From NCBI GenBank assembly GCA_903813345.2, contig CAIIXF020000001.1, positions 12,475,915 to 12,539,914 on the forward strand: a stretch of 64,000 nucleotides of DNA. The letters are read 5' to 3'. The stretch is from Owenia fusiformis. Its lineage: Eukaryota > Annelida > Polychaeta > Sabellida > Oweniidae. The notes under the pieces were generated by a model that saw only the letters and a list, made by a program, of their open reading frames with translations, was not told the DNA's origin and searched no databases. Positions 1-12,250 of this stretch are shown piece after piece (position 1 is the first letter of the stretch; the number at the start of each line of letters is the position of its first letter). The translations under genes and the position numbers were made by a program.

Positions 1-530
1 GACTGTAAAATTCAACCCACTGGTGAGTTAAAAAGAAATCTATGTGAGATTACAGTATAACTTTTAATTTCCATTAACAAATCATGTTATAGTCTTATTA
101 TACATTTGTTTAAGACAAAGTTGCTAATTCAAGGATTATCTATAACTTGTAGAAATTAAGGAGAAGTTATGTATAATTTGTAGTAGTTAAGAAGAATTGT
201 GTATTCGCAGTTGAGACAATATTCTATCATTTACCTAAATGATTTTTGAACAGTATAATCTACAATCAATACAGCATCTCAAAATTGTTCACCAAACCCT
301 CTAACACTCTTTAAATGATTATGAGGAAGCCCCTCACGCCCCACCATATCGATAGATTACTAAACGACCATTAAAATAGAAATAAAATAGAAAAAAATAT
401 GTCCAGTATCATTTTATTTCCATGGTTTCCAGGCAACCCAGTGACGAGACAACCCAGCTCAGCCAGTACTGTGAGACCACTGGCAACAACCCTGATAATG
501 GTGACACTCTCACTCCCAATGATACTGTAG
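1..530 (+). CDS. Possible last two exons of a gene entering from the left; GPI-anchor-like tail
   Basis: A good donor (GTGAGT) follows base 22, and a pyrimidine-rich acceptor ends at 432. Joining 1-22 to 433-530 in the only phase that stays open upstream gives a short serine/threonine-rich stretch followed by a hydrophobic end (TTLIMVTLSLPMIL) and then TAG at 528-530. A small-residue cluster, a spacer and a terminal hydrophobic tail form the usual layout of a GPI-attachment signal. A second frame across the same exon is open to 619 but meets a stop in the first exon when joined. The gene cannot be identified from 22 coding bases. It could equally be a chance splice pair within the 3' part of the TRIM gene, which runs on the other strand. 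Confidence 0.3.
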
Positions 531-1473
531 AAGTTATGAGAACAATGAAAGACTTAATATCTGATGACATTTTTGATTCTATGCATATTTTCTGTCTGAA
601 AGAACATGAAGTTTCCTAAATTGAATTAACCTGGCTTTTAAAAGTTTCTTAAAAGACTTCAAGCTTAAAACCCATTAAAACTATGTTAAAAATGTTTTAA
701 AGTTGATTTACTTCCTGGCAATTGAATTAACATTAATTCAATTGAAAAACCACCTATTGAAAAACCATCTATTCAAACATCTATATAGCAAAGCAGATGA
801 GTCAAGTGCAATGCATATTAAATCAACATTAGCATGTTAAAACTAACTAGCAGACTAAAATACAAATCTCCCCTTTAATTCTTAACACTGAACTGGGTAT
901 TGTTTGCATCAGCGTTAAGATTTTTATATCAATTACATAATAAATATTAATTTCCTGATGGATATTCATATCTAGAGTATTGAAAGTGAATGTACAGTAT
1001 TGAAAGTGAAATTGTACTTAGACTAGAGCCTAAATGCATGTTTGAGAAGTCAATGTTTGAACAATCAATTGGGTTTATGAGGCTTCTAAATTATATTTGC
1101 CAAGATATAAGGAAATCCACTGTGTTTATATATCAGGAAATCTGGATTTTATTTCTATACTTAAACCATCATAAGCTTATTTGAATAAGAAAGCTGATTA
1201 CATGTATACTATGTTAAACTGCTCTGCTAAATGCACACAGTTGCAAAGAACTTCACATGGCTTTCTCTAAAACAACCTCGTTGATTTTAGTATTATCTGC
1301 AATATCTATAGCCATCGCTTGTATGATAGGATTAAGAATGCTTGTGTTTTACTATAATGACAGTTCTTACATTATGGAAATAGATCCCAAAAAATGGAAA
1401 CAATGATTTGCTTAAAACAGACTACCTCTAGGAATGTATATGGGGCAATCAAGGATATCAGCCTATACATCTA

Positions 1474-1599
1474 GGATATAAGTGGAACAATTAAGGATAT
1501 AAGTGGAGCAATTAAGGATATAAGTGGAATAACCAAGGATAAAAGAGGAACAATGAACGATATAAGTGGAACAATAAAGAATATAAGTGGAACATTAAC
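1474..1599. repeat. 21-bp minisatellite, six copies
   Basis: Six head-to-tail copies of a unit close to GGATATAAGTGGAACAATTA plus one A, with one to five changes each. Because 21 is a multiple of three, the minus strand stays open and reads as a repeating seven-residue hydrophobic motif (PLISLIV). This is an artefact of the period and not evidence for a gene. Confidence 0.9.
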
Positions 1600-2322
1600 A
1601 AATCTGTTTTCCCATTTCATAACAGGAGAAACAACAGAATTAATTTCTGCAACATAAAAGATGGTGTGCATTCAAACAGGATTTAACAGTATGTGCAGGA
1701 ACTGGAGATTACGAGGCATAAAACACATAGATGCCTTCAATGTAGGAAATACTGGACTCAAAGATATCTTTGGCTGACAGAAGAGTTTGACATAAAGGAT
1801 TCGAAAATACACAAAGTGATTCTTATGCCACACATTAGTTTTTGCCTCATACTGTATGTGTTTCACGAGCTTAACTGATAACTTACATTTTTGACTGAGA
1901 TAGACAGAAGTTTTTAAAGGATGGGTAGATATTATATAGCAATGTTGCTCTATGAGCTCTTCATTCACCACCTCTTAAGATTTGTAAGACAGATATTACC
2001 TGTGTACATATGGGGACAGGAAAAGGGGTCTTGTCACAGATTTTTTCAATATCTTGATTTTTTGTTTATCTCAAAGAGCACAAAGAGACCTATCATATGA
2101 GTCATGGCTTTGCTTATGTCTTAACGATTTTTCCTTGCAGATATAGTCCAAAAAGACGGATTTGAATTTAGCACATTCTCCTGTAGCACAATTTAGAGGC
2201 TCATATAGTGAATATATGATGAACAATACTTAGCAATTTGTCACTCTTTTTGTAAGCAACAACTTTATTTAACCATAACATGATGAAAAAATAAAACAGA
2301 TTATAACATAAAAATATATTAC

Positions 2323-5300
2323 CTGTAAAAATGATGAAGGGTCAGTTTCCTTGAGCACTTCCTTGGCATAGTGTGCCAGACTCTCACTGTGAACCTTCTG
2401 TCTCTGGTACTCCTCTATTATATTTTCAATCCCACGTGTCTTGCTGTTCTCTTCATATTGTAGATCGCTCAGGAAGAAACTACGCTTAACTTCAATTTCT
2501 GCGATCAAGGCATCACACTGCTGTTGAATACGTTGACGGGATTGTTGTACTTTCTCCTTAAATAGAAAGTGAATAATCATTTAGTTAAAACATCATTTTG
2601 ATTTAATATGAGGCCATGTTTACAAAAATGTACTTGACACCCTTACTCCCTCAAAATTGAATTGAATAATAATCTTTTTTCAATGTAAGCTAACACAATA
2701 TAATGGACTTTTACCCTCTACTCACAAATGTAATTATTCACGTTTGTAAGGATACATTGTCCATATCTGAATTCTAAACATCTACCTTTACCTGAGGAAG
2801 AATAAGTTTAGTAAAGCTTGACATAGTTTTTATCACATATTCACCTGATTTGGGCAGAATTGGTTAATTTGTATTTGTACATATATCATAAACCATATAT
2901 AGTAAATAGTGAACACCTATGGAGCCCAAAAAAGTAGTAAGAGTTCACTACAGGAGACAAGGTAAACTTCATCTTCAAGTTATGTTCACTTAACACAGGT
3001 GTTCACTATAGAGAGGTGTTCACTATGACAGGTTGTACTGTATATGAATGATAAATTGTGGCAATTTTAAGCCTACTCTTAATCTTAGGAATTTTTTCTT
3101 GGAACGATACCGAACCTTGGCATTAACGTGAACTTCATGAACTAAACTAGTCCAATTTCTAGATTATAAACCTACTCGGAGTTCCTTGAGTTCAGTTCTG
3201 TGTCCTTTAATGATTTCATTCAACTGCCCATGACTGGATTCCAACTTCTGAAGGCTGTTATCTAGGACACCCTAAAACATTAAAATAATAACCTATATTA
3301 CATCATATTATTACAATTTTTACTATATTGTAGCCTTTATGGAGATTGTTTTGCAGATTGAAAAGGAATTCATTCACTCAAGGAGGGCCAGAAAATGTGT
3401 TTAATAATGCATGGATTCTTTGATATGCAGCAGCCAGTTACACAATTGTTTCCTAAGTTACCAAAGTAAACGTTATATCTTCAGCAGTATTTTTTCATTT
3501 TATTTATTTAATCACTACAATTGTCTAATATTAATTAATAGTTTTAAATAAGAAAGATTAAACAGACAATAGGAGAGTGGATGCAAAAATTAAAAATAGA
3601 CTTTACTCTTATTTATAGGTAGGTAGGGATTGATAGGTATATTCAGGACACAAAAGTTTCCATATCCTGTAATATGATTGCAAGGGTATCTGAACTGCTG
3701 TTCATAGCATCTGGCTACTTCCCAACATCAATCTACATCAATGTTACCATGGTAACAGATGCAACTCTATATCTCAACAACATATAACAGCTGATTGCTG
3801 CATTCAGAAATGGGTTGTTAGGCCATCTGCAAACTTAAATTGCATGTTTATTAAATAACCCGCCTCTACTAAAATAAGTTCACATTTGGCATCAGTTTCT
3901 TTCCTTGACTAATACATGTTTTGTTTGATACACAGAACACAATTATAACATTTTCCCCCTTATCTATTTCAAAATTCATGTAAAAGGAACACCATGTGTT
4001 AGTTATAGAAATAAACTTTGAATCTGACATAACCCATCTATTTTTTACAGCCAACTTAATCCCCTCCCCCCCCTAGTACTTAACATGGATCAGCAGTTAA
4101 ATTGATAAAACAATAAAAGGGCTCAGTTTCTGTTCACAAACATGAATCAATCACGTAGGTACTTGAACAAAATGAAAATTAGTTACAAAGTTGTAGATGG
4201 ACAAATGGATTCGTTATCACGTAACACGTATTAGTAGTTCACCAGATACTTGAAATTAATTGAGTTTTATAATACATATGAACTGCAGATAGACAAACAG
4301 GTTACTTATCAAGTAAATTGCATTTTGAAGTTATCTTGAACTTGATTTGGGTTCAATTCTGATCTGGTAGTGCAAATGACAAATCACTATTGCTCAGCTT
4401 TGCAACTAGTAGACTAGTGAAGAAATAAAACCAGAAAGCATGAACACATTTGTTTAGTTATCAAAATGAACTGGCATTCATGGCCGTACATATGCTATAA
4501 AATCAATAAAACAGGAAAATATGTGCTGTGAGGGGATAAAAAGCTGAGGGGATAAAAGCTTATAAACCATTCAGAACTGGTCACAACTTGCTCCATCCTT
4601 CTTTTCTATAGACATAAAGCTAGTTTAAAAAGTAGAAAGTAAAATAGAAAAAGCATTACTTTTTGAATTGGAATAATTCATTTCTCATATCATTTACATT
4701 TTTACAAAAAGAATTGTATCAAAGTCTATAAATGGTGCACATTACAGGCTCTTATGATTTTTGTGTGAATTGTACATGTATTTATTTAGAAAAGTATGCC
4801 AATGTTTTATTTATAATTCAAATTATAAGATTATGATAATAAATAAAATAAAAATTAATCATATAATTTTTGATAAAATGTAAAAAAAATAAATATCAAG
4901 TGAAACACCTTTGGTACCTCTAAAAATGTTCCACTTGGGAGGCACTGGCCGATCCAGGGGGGATTTTTATATGGGCTCAAAATTTGGGCCATTTTAGGCA
5001 TTTTTTGGATCAAATTTTCAAGATTTGGGCCGAGTTTTTGATTTTAGGGCATCCTTGGCCCAAAAGTAATTCATTGCATTACATGATCTTAGACTAGTTG
5101 TTACAAATTGTCACAAAAGGGTAACATTTAAGTGTTGTTCAGATACTGAATGCTGGTCACATCTTGGTAGACACAGGTACTTAACAATAATAATTTTCAA
5201 AAATCATTTCAAACTGTTCTCTTTTGATCTTAATTTTATTTTCTGAAAAAGAGTTGAGCTATTCGATCAAATACAGAAGTTACTAAAGATGAATAAATGC

Positions 5301-6168
5301 AGGTATCCCCCTTTCCAATTATTTTAGACTGACAATCTTAAAACTTCAAGAATAACTTTGTAGTAAAGTCAGAACTCTTTGACTTTTTTAGAAAGAAGAC
5401 ATGGCATAGGATGATTTATCACAATATATATTGGGAAATTGTCACAATTTTTCGAAGAAGCTCTAAACTCATCTCCATCACTTCTTATCCAAAACCCCTT
5501 AGCTAAATGATGCATAGCTCAAAATCTTTGCTAGATATCACTGAAAACATTGAATCAAGTGGTAGACAACTTTTATTCCTTACCCTGATCATAGCATAGG
5601 CTTGCTCCACAGGGGTGACAGGGTGTCCTGCGTGTGTGCTGTCTTGTATGCATGTGTTACAGCCAAGTGTCTTACAACCCTGGCAATAAACAGTAGCTGC
5701 TTCACTATGTACCATGCATAGTGTTGTCTTTGCCTGAAGCTGTTTTACTGGCTCATTTAGTATATGATTACTGAATGGTTCACGATTAGGATGAGATAGT
5801 TCCAGGCAATGGTGACAATATGATGCATTACAATCAACACATATTTTCTTTGCTTTTCGTTCGTTTCCTGATTTACACAGCTGACACAAGGGGGAGCCAT
5901 CTTCATCTGATTCGGTTGAGTCACTATCTTCAGTCTCCGCTCTGTATCTATCAATTATGTTCTCAATTGTGATGACTCTCGGGAGACTTGCAATACCACC
6001 ACTGACGTATGATGTATCCCTACATACTGGACACTTGATGAAGCTGTGTTCAAACATGCGCTCACCACACGGTGCCTTACATAGCACGTGTGAGCATGGT
6101 AAGATAACTGGATGAGTATATAGTTCTAAACATATTGGGCATTGGAGTTCTGTGAGCAACCCCTCCAT
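2323..6168 (-). CDS. TRIM-family RING/B-box E3 ubiquitin ligase, 5' three exons (partial)
   Basis: Three exons in perfect phase 0: 6168-5584 (195 codons), 3271-3176 (96 nt, 32 codons) and 2556-2323 (234 nt, 78 codons). Exon 1 starts at the only plausible ATG, next to the RING. It encodes a RING (CPIC near residue 11, LPCSH, KCPVC), a B-box1 (CQLC through its final H) and a B-box2 (CMVH, CQGC, CNTC, then HAGH). Exons 2 and 3 are helical and charged (coiled coil), ending EVLKETDPSSFLQ, which resembles the coiled-coil end of class I TRIMs such as TRIM9. The 96-nt and ~231-nt coiled-coil exons are typical of TRIM genes. RING-type TRIMs transfer ubiquitin. The C-terminal half (FN3/SPRY or other) is not found; a 53-nt open stretch at 2052-2000 with AG/GT borders is only a weak candidate for the next exon. 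The RING has an extra residue between two zinc ligands (CKAPC). Confidence 0.85.
4925..5070. repeat. Dispersed repeat, 'gatccaggggggg' type
   Basis: In a TRIM intron, a GATCCAGGGGGGAT core is followed by G/C-poor text with repeated GGGCC and TTTTGG blocks. Related G-run stretches with similar flanks (ATTTT..GGACCAAA..) occur near 23190-23310, 41660-41800 and 48125-48290, so this looks like one old interspersed family. Similarity is by eye and partial. Confidence 0.35.
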
Positions 6169-7061
6169 TGTAGTAATTTAATAATCCTTGCACAAAGCCC
6201 TAACACAATGCAATCCAAAGTAGCAAATAATGAAATATGTCTTGTGTGTTAGTTCACTCACTGCTGTAGATAATCATTCATGTGCTCAGTTAGCTAATTT
6301 TTAAAATTATTTCCAATTTATTTCAGATAAAGGAATCATGAGAAAACTTCCATTATTAATCGATGTTCAATTTGTTAATATATACCAAGATAACTGCGCA
6401 GCACGTTAATGATCAGAAGTTTCCTGTTACAAGGATCTTGGCAATTTTCCCTGTAGAGGTTGGCCTTGTGATTTTAGTGTTTTTGTTTTGGAAAACACAC
6501 AGAGCTACTGGTTGTTTTAGTAATCTTTTTTGAAAATTACCCATTAGCATTTGCATTCATCTAGGCAGAACTAATAATAAATAGCATGCAGTAATATATT
6601 TTCATATTATGTTCCAGAAAATATAAAGGACAGAAGAAATTGTAGTCATTTAACTGAAATACGAAACTAATTTTTGACTTTTAAAAATGGCGGCGTCCAT
6701 GAACACTTCCTGTTTAGAAATATTAAAATTTTTAAAATGAATATACACCTTTTCCAGATCATTTATAACTAAAAAGCTACAGAATTTATGTTAAAACAAT
6801 TCGCCTTTAGCACATAGATCCCGGCCAGATTCTTTTGTAAGCCTAGTAGGATCAGTAGCTCAATAAATATTCCTCAAGATGAGACACCTCAGAAAATTTC
6901 AAATTTTAAAAATTATGACGATTATAGAGCCATTTCTGAAAAATATGAGACAAATCATACCTCATTCGAAGCATCTTGTTATTCTTTAACTTTTTTATTA
7001 CCAATGACCGTTATTCAAGCAATGCTGCGTTGATAAGAGACCAAAACAGTGATATTTTATC

Positions 7062-7157
7062 GCCGGACTCTTGTCTGTGCAAATCTGAATGGTGCTCCCG
7101 TGGTTCCAGAAATGTGACGTCATCAGTACAATGATATTTGGACACACAAGAGTCCGG
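7062..7157. repeat. Short inverted repeat around a CRE
   Basis: Arms GCCGGACTCTTGTCTGTGCA (from 7062) and a near-complementary copy ending TCCGGA at 7157 are separated by about 50 bases. They may be the ends of a small foldback element or a hairpin in the promoter interval. Confidence 0.6.
7115..7122. promoter_or_regulatory. Full palindromic CRE (TGACGTCA)
   Basis: An exact CREB/ATF-site octamer, 393 bases before the carrier start codon and about 950 bases before the TRIM start on the other strand. The motif is directly visible; its use is inferred. Confidence 0.5.
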
Positions 7158-7514
7158 ATCTCGTGAAAAATATTCGCCGTATTAAAAGTCAAATAACTAC
7201 ATCTATAGGTTATTTACTCGAACCAAACAAGTAGAAATAGAAAGATGAAGATCTCAGCTATAAAATGAGTGCAAAATCTGTCATGGGGAAGCAGGTACCA
7301 TTTTGTATAAGGAACATTTTTGAAAGGTGGTCATATTTTTTTGAAATTTTCCAATTTAGTGTCGTATCTTGTGGATTATTCTTTGAGCCTATGAGATCCT
7401 ACTACAAAACGATCTGGCCAATATCTGTGCTTTAGCACAAGGTCATTTAGGACGGTAAAAGAGAAAGGAATACCCCTTGCAATCACAGGAACCTGTAGTT
7501 ACTGTGCTTGAAAA

Positions 7515-9455
7515 ATGGAATTCGTTCTTGGAGGAGTTGCAGCATGTGGAGCTGGTGTATTTACAAACCCTTTGGAAGTGGTCAAAACTCGAATGCAATT
7601 ACAAGGGGAATTAAAAGCGAGGGGCCAATATGCAAAACATTATAGAAATGTGTTTCATGCATTTTTCGCAATAGCTAAAAATGATGGAATACTAGCATTA
7701 CAAAAAGGATTAGTTCCGGCACTGTGGTATCAGTTGTTTATGAATGGTTGGCGCCTGGGTGCATATCAGTGCTTTGATAATTTTGGTTTTACAAAGGATA
7801 AATCTGGGACTGTGAGCATTCCAAAAAGTATTGTAGCTGGTGCAACTGCTGGGGGGATTGGTGCTGTTGTAGGCAGCCCAGTGTATATGGTAAATATTCA
7901 ATGTGTCCTATAATGTATATGTCAACAGATGATAAAACTAAACTACAGTTTGAATAAAGAGGTTATTTCAGATTGTTTCCTTTCTGAAAACACAGACCAT
8001 GGGCTTTGAATGCCCATGCACAGGCCAAACTTTTGTTTATCACAGGTTCAGTACAAGGTGCTATTGTACAGTTGTATAAACTTTTGTAAATTTCAAGAAT
8101 TTCACTGATGTTAATTATGTAATTTTTCATGTTAAGGTTCAGCTGGAAAGTAACATTTTGGTAAAAAATTGCCATACCTGCACATGTTATTTTCTGGTAC
8201 AAAATTAAGTATGAAGTCATTTGTGTATCTCCTTGCTTTTTTCAGGAAAGTATCATTACACTGTTTACTTTTAGAATATCTAGAAACAGGTCAATGGAAG
8301 CTTCTGTGTTGTCTGGAAACTTTGAAAGAAAATTTGGAAAAATAGAAAGTGTGAAATATCAGAATTTCCTGGAGTTCCCATTGAACCCCTACCAGATACT
8401 CTAAAAGAAGACAATGTAATGATACTTTCCTGAAAAAAGCAAGGAAATTGACACATGCCTTCATACTTTATTTTGTACCAGAAAATAACATGTGCAGGTA
8501 TAGCAATTTTTTACCAAAATGTTACTTTACAGCTGTACCTTAAGATTCACACTTTGTTCCATGAATGAAGTATTAATCTTTTTCTCACTATTAATCCAGC
8601 TATAAGATCATTGTGTATTTTGCATGTTTACTTTCCATCATGAAATGTATCAAGAAATGTACAAGATGCATTTCACATTTCCAGATAAAAACTCACCTGC
8701 AATCCAGGGCATCCCAGCAAATTGCAGTAGGACATCAGCATGATTATTCGAGTATGTCCAAGGGCATCATGGTCATATATAGACAGCAAGGTGTCAAAGG
8801 CCTTTGGAGGGGAGTGTCAGGTGCAGTACCCAGGGTTATGGTTGGCTCAGCAGTCCAACTAACAACTTTCTCAAGAACAAAACAGCTGGTGGCAGATACT
8901 AAAGTAAGCATACCATGTACATTATTTTAATCAATTCCCTTATATTCATTTGATTAAATGGAAAATCCCTTGGCATTTCAAATGTTACAGAAGTAACTAT
9001 GACTTTTAATCAAGTTTATTTCTGGTTTGGTAACTATTGTTGACATGTACAAATAGTTCCTAAATTCATTCCACACATTTTACTTTAAGACTTACTTGTT
9101 TATTTTTAAGTTGGTGTCTGAGGACAGCTGGTTAGTACCTTTCACTGCTAGTATGATGAGTGGAGTCTTTGTGGTGGCCTGTATGACACCCTTTGACGTT
9201 GTCTCAACTCGGCTTTACAATCAAGGAACTGATGCTCGTGGCAAGGGACTTACTTACAAAGGATTCTTTGATTGTTTTGTGAAAGTGTTCATGAAGGAAG
9301 GTATATGGGGATTCTATAAAGGATGGGCAGCATCTTTATTTAGACTCGGGCCACACACTGTATTAAGTTTATCTATATGGACTGAGACACGGAAAAACTA
9401 TAAGAAACTCAGTGAGCACACACACTTTCCAGAAGTGTTAAAACTGAAGAAGTAA
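7515..9455 (+). CDS. SLC25A35: Mitochondrial carrier of the SLC25A34/SLC25A35 type, complete, 3 exons
   Basis: Exons 7515-7889, 8685-8903 and 9111-9455 join in phase 0 to 312 residues; human SLC25A35 has about 300. All three carrier repeats are present. Repeat 1 has the signature [11 protein letters not shown], repeat 2 runs across the first splice as SPVYM/IKTHLQ, and repeat 3 reads [13 protein letters not shown]. The noncanonical Tyr in repeat 2, the Ser in repeat 3 and the [14 protein letters not shown] block are hallmarks of the A34/A35 subgroup. Six membrane helices in the inner mitochondrial membrane are expected from the family. The subgroup is related to the yeast oxaloacetate carrier, but the animal substrate is not well established. 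A34 and A35 cannot be separated here. The start Met directly precedes the first helix, as usual for carriers. Intron 1 contains a foldback element. Confidence 0.95.
8131..8544. mobile_element. Foldback (inverted-repeat) element in intron 1 of the carrier gene
   Basis: The left arm, about 8131-8300, is complementary to the right arm, about 8371-8544, at roughly 85-90% by eye, leaving a loop of about 70 bases. Both arms contain the blocks GTAACATTTTGGTAAAAAAT and CCTTGCTTTTTTCAGGAAAG (in the left-arm orientation). No coding capacity. It looks like a non-autonomous foldback transposon; target duplications are not clear. Confidence 0.75.
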
Positions 9456-9665
9456 TACAGTAGACACCTCAGTACTCATTCTACCTTTTCTAAATGAACA
9501 TTTTTACAGCTCAGGGTTCAAAACTCCCAGCTGCCAACTGCCAATGGTAATCGCTATTCACATTTCACACTTGCAGTGATCTCCCCAGTATTTTTTATCA
9601 GGGGGGTGCAAAATTCTCATTTTCACAATTTACAATGGTCAAATTTTTCCTGATTCATACCTGCC

Positions 9666-9958
9666 AACCTACCGTATTTTTACGGGAATCTACCGTAAAT
9701 TTTTCGTTTTTCCGTAAAAAAATGACAAACTACCGTAAAAAAATACCATTTTTTTCCCGTAAAAACGCCCGTAAAAAAATCTACCGTATTTTTTCGTAAT
9801 CTACCGTAAATTTTCTTTTTAAAAAACTCGTTTATTTCATGAGAACGGCCGTAAAATCTACCGTAAATATTTGAAAATCTACCGTAAATTTTCGAAAATC
9901 TACCGTATTTCTGCTAAAATCAACAGTATTTTTGTTCAAACTACCGTAAAATTTCCCG
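9666..9958. repeat. Left CTACCGTAAAA array
   Basis: Irregular tandem units built on CTACCGTAAA plus a T-run, 15-30 bases each. It begins directly inside the left TIR of the 9656-12250 element. Confidence 0.85.
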
Positions 9959-10057
9959 TTATTGTTATTGGGAAATGCTGAAAAATTGAAGTCTTCCTGT
10001 ACTGTCCCTGTAATATTCCTTCACCAACCCGAATATATAAGGGTTATGTACTGGGAG

Positions 10058-10168
10058 GTTTTGGATATGGGGTTTATCCAGAGGGAGATATGCATATCTA
10101 CCTGAGGGACCGTAGGGACCGAAGGTAGATGTGCATATCTCCCGAGGGATGAACCCCATATCCAAACC
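10058..10168. repeat. 111-bp imperfect palindrome
   Basis: GGTTTTGGATATGGGGTTTA at the left pairs with the complement of GATGAACCCCATATCCAAACC at the right. The GGGAGATATGCATATCTACC block pairs with GGTAGATGTGCATATCTCCC. The loop is only about 15 bases, so it would form a cruciform-like hairpin. Confidence 0.85.
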
Positions 10169-10184
10169 GACCGTACATAACTGC

Positions 10185-10438
10185 TTTATCCTATACCAAG
10201 TAGAGTTTTCAGGGGCATATGGCCATTTCAATAGTACAAGGTGTAAAAATAAACAAATCAAGTCATTTTAATGCATTACCGGAAGCGGGAAGATATGCAC
10301 CGGAAGCGGGAAGATATGCACCGAAGCGGGAGATATGGCGGGAGATATGGAGGTTCTGGATATGGAAACCTCAAAATCAGGATACGGGATATATCTTACC
10401 AACTTTTCTCTCTAAAACTCTACTAGGCATAGGATAAA
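10185..10438. mobile_element. Small element with about 28-bp TIRs nested in the satellite-bearing element
   Basis: The left end, TTTATCCTATACCAAGTAGA, is mirrored by the right end (reverse complement TTTATCCTATGCCTAGTAGA). The interior has a tandem GGAAGCGGGAAGATATGCAC repeat (10279-10330). No coding capacity; a MITE-like insertion. Confidence 0.6.
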
Positions 10439-11528
10439 AATAGGTATCGGCAGGTCTGTGGTTATCAGGTTATTGCGCATATTTATCTAAGTAAGCTTGC
10501 GTGTAATCAGTCCAAACACCAACTACCACTAGCTAGAAAGAATTCTTTCTGCCATGATTTTTGTAGTTAACCAAACCCTTTTGTACACAAATCTTTATTC
10601 CGAATGCAACAAAAATATGATTTTAGTTGCGCTTCATCTAAATAAATGAGTGGAAATGTGTATGCATATTTAACGTATGAAATATGCGTAGTTTGATTTG
10701 TTATGAGTCAATGATCGAACGGCACATATACATTATACATAGTTTAATCAATTTGTTAACAGAACGATAAAATGTTGTATTTTTCATCAGAACACATTAT
10801 CAGTAACAAATACATAATTAAATAATAATATTGTGACATCCGAATCTGAACGATGTCTCAGGGGAAAGGTTTCAGCAAATGCTCATAACAGATTATTTTT
10901 GGAAGACAATTGATCTGTACTTATTTTCTATTTGTGCCAGACAAACACATTGATATCATTAGAGACTTGCGAGTGAACAAATCAATATTTAATACCATAT
11001 GATTCCAATGTTATATGAACATTATGTCTGTCATTTTAATTCGTTAAAGTGATAGATCATATTCATAGATGGTGAGTAAAAACGTGTAAAATCCATATTT
11101 TGTATTTCAGTAAATGTTTCATTCATGGTATTTCCAAACATCCTAATATCTAAAAAAAACTGGTTAGAAGGTGAATAAAAGTTGAGATATGAATATTGTG
11201 TTCGTATTTTGAATCAATCTAGATTTATTGTAAAAGAGTTGTATATGTACATTTTGCTGAAACATTAAAATCCAAAGTTGCTGTCAGTCCATTGTAGGCA
11301 TGGTAAATGAAGAATAAAAAGTGTTTAGTCTCTATTTATTCTTGAAAATAGTATATCTATTTTTTCTTGAAAATAATAGTTTCGTATAATTCTCAGGTGG
11401 TAGTTCTGCTTTACAAACTGTAATTATCAAAAGCACTCTTGCAGTAAAATATGTATTCACAATAACAACAACAATATGACCACGTAAACATTGTATCAAT
11501 ATGAAAAACCGCATTGTATAAAGGTTTA

Positions 11529-12230
11529 ACTACCGCATTTTTCAAAATCTACCGAAAAATACCGCATTTTGGCAAATCTTCCGCAAAAGTACCAGTTTTT
11601 TCCAAAAATTACCGTAAAAACTAATGCAATTTTCAAAATCTACCGTAAAACTATCGCATTTTTTCAAAATCTTCCGCAAAAGTACCGGTTTTTCAAAAAA
11701 TTTCCGTAAAGACTACCGCAATTTTCAAAATCTACCGTAAAACTACCGCATTTTTTCAAAATTTTCAACTACCGTACAAACTACCGTATTTTTTCAAAAT
11801 CTACCGTAAAACTACCGCATTTTTTCAGAATCTTTCGCAAAACTACCGGTTTTTTCAAAAAGCTACCGTAAAAACTACCGCATTTTTAAAAATCTACCGT
11901 AAAACTACCGCATTTTTTCTAAATCTTCCGCAAAACTACCGCTTTTTTAAAATTTCTACCGCAAAATTACACTTTTTTCAAAAATCTACCCCAAACCTCT
12001 GAAACTACAGTATTTTTTTAAAATCTACCGCAAAAACTACCGTATTTTTTAAATCTACCGCAAAAACTACCGTTTTTTAAAAAATCTACCGCAAAAACTA
12101 CCGTTTTTTTATAAAATCTACCGCAAAAACTACCGCAATTTTGTTTAAAAGTACCGTAAAAACTACCGTATTTTGAAAAAATCTACCGCAAAAATACAGC
12201 AATTTTAAAAAAATCTACCGCAAAATTTTT
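11529..12230. repeat. Right CTACCG array (about 700 bp)
   Basis: Thirty or so degenerate units alternating CTACCGCATTTTTTCAAAAT and CTACCGTAAAA. It has more divergent units than the left array and ends just before the right TIR. Confidence 0.9.
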
Positions 12231-12250
12231 GTCTTAGGTTGGCAGGTATG

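Larger units (their letters stand above)
6169..7514. other. Intergenic interval between divergent TRIM and SLC25A35-like genes
   Basis: The start codons of the TRIM gene (minus) and the mitochondrial carrier (plus) lie 1.35 kb apart and point away from each other. The interval holds a perfect CRE (7115-7122) inside a small inverted repeat (7062-7157). No other gene is seen. A shared or partly shared promoter region is an inference from the geometry. Confidence 0.6.
9656..12250. mobile_element. 2.6-kb transposon-like element with TIRs and internal satellite arrays
   Basis: The ends are CATACCTGCCAACCT (left) and its exact reverse complement AGGTTGGCAGGTATG (right). Both are flanked by TGATT (9651-9655 and 12251-12255), a candidate 5-bp target duplication. 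Inside each end lies a long array of CTACCGTAAAA-type units, in the same orientation at both ends. The middle (about 9960-11520) is AT-rich, non-coding and itself hosts a palindrome and a second foldback insertion. No transposase is visible, so it would be non-autonomous. The flanking host sequence (GGGTGCAAA, CTCATTTTC) matches on the two sides, suggesting insertion into an older repeat. Superfamily unknown. Confidence 0.65.

Noticed and set aside
1672-1971. 99-codon minus frame downstream of the TRIM exons, tested as a further TRIM exon
   Set aside because: It matches no TRIM C-terminal domain and phases do not link with the 2323 donor through visible sites.
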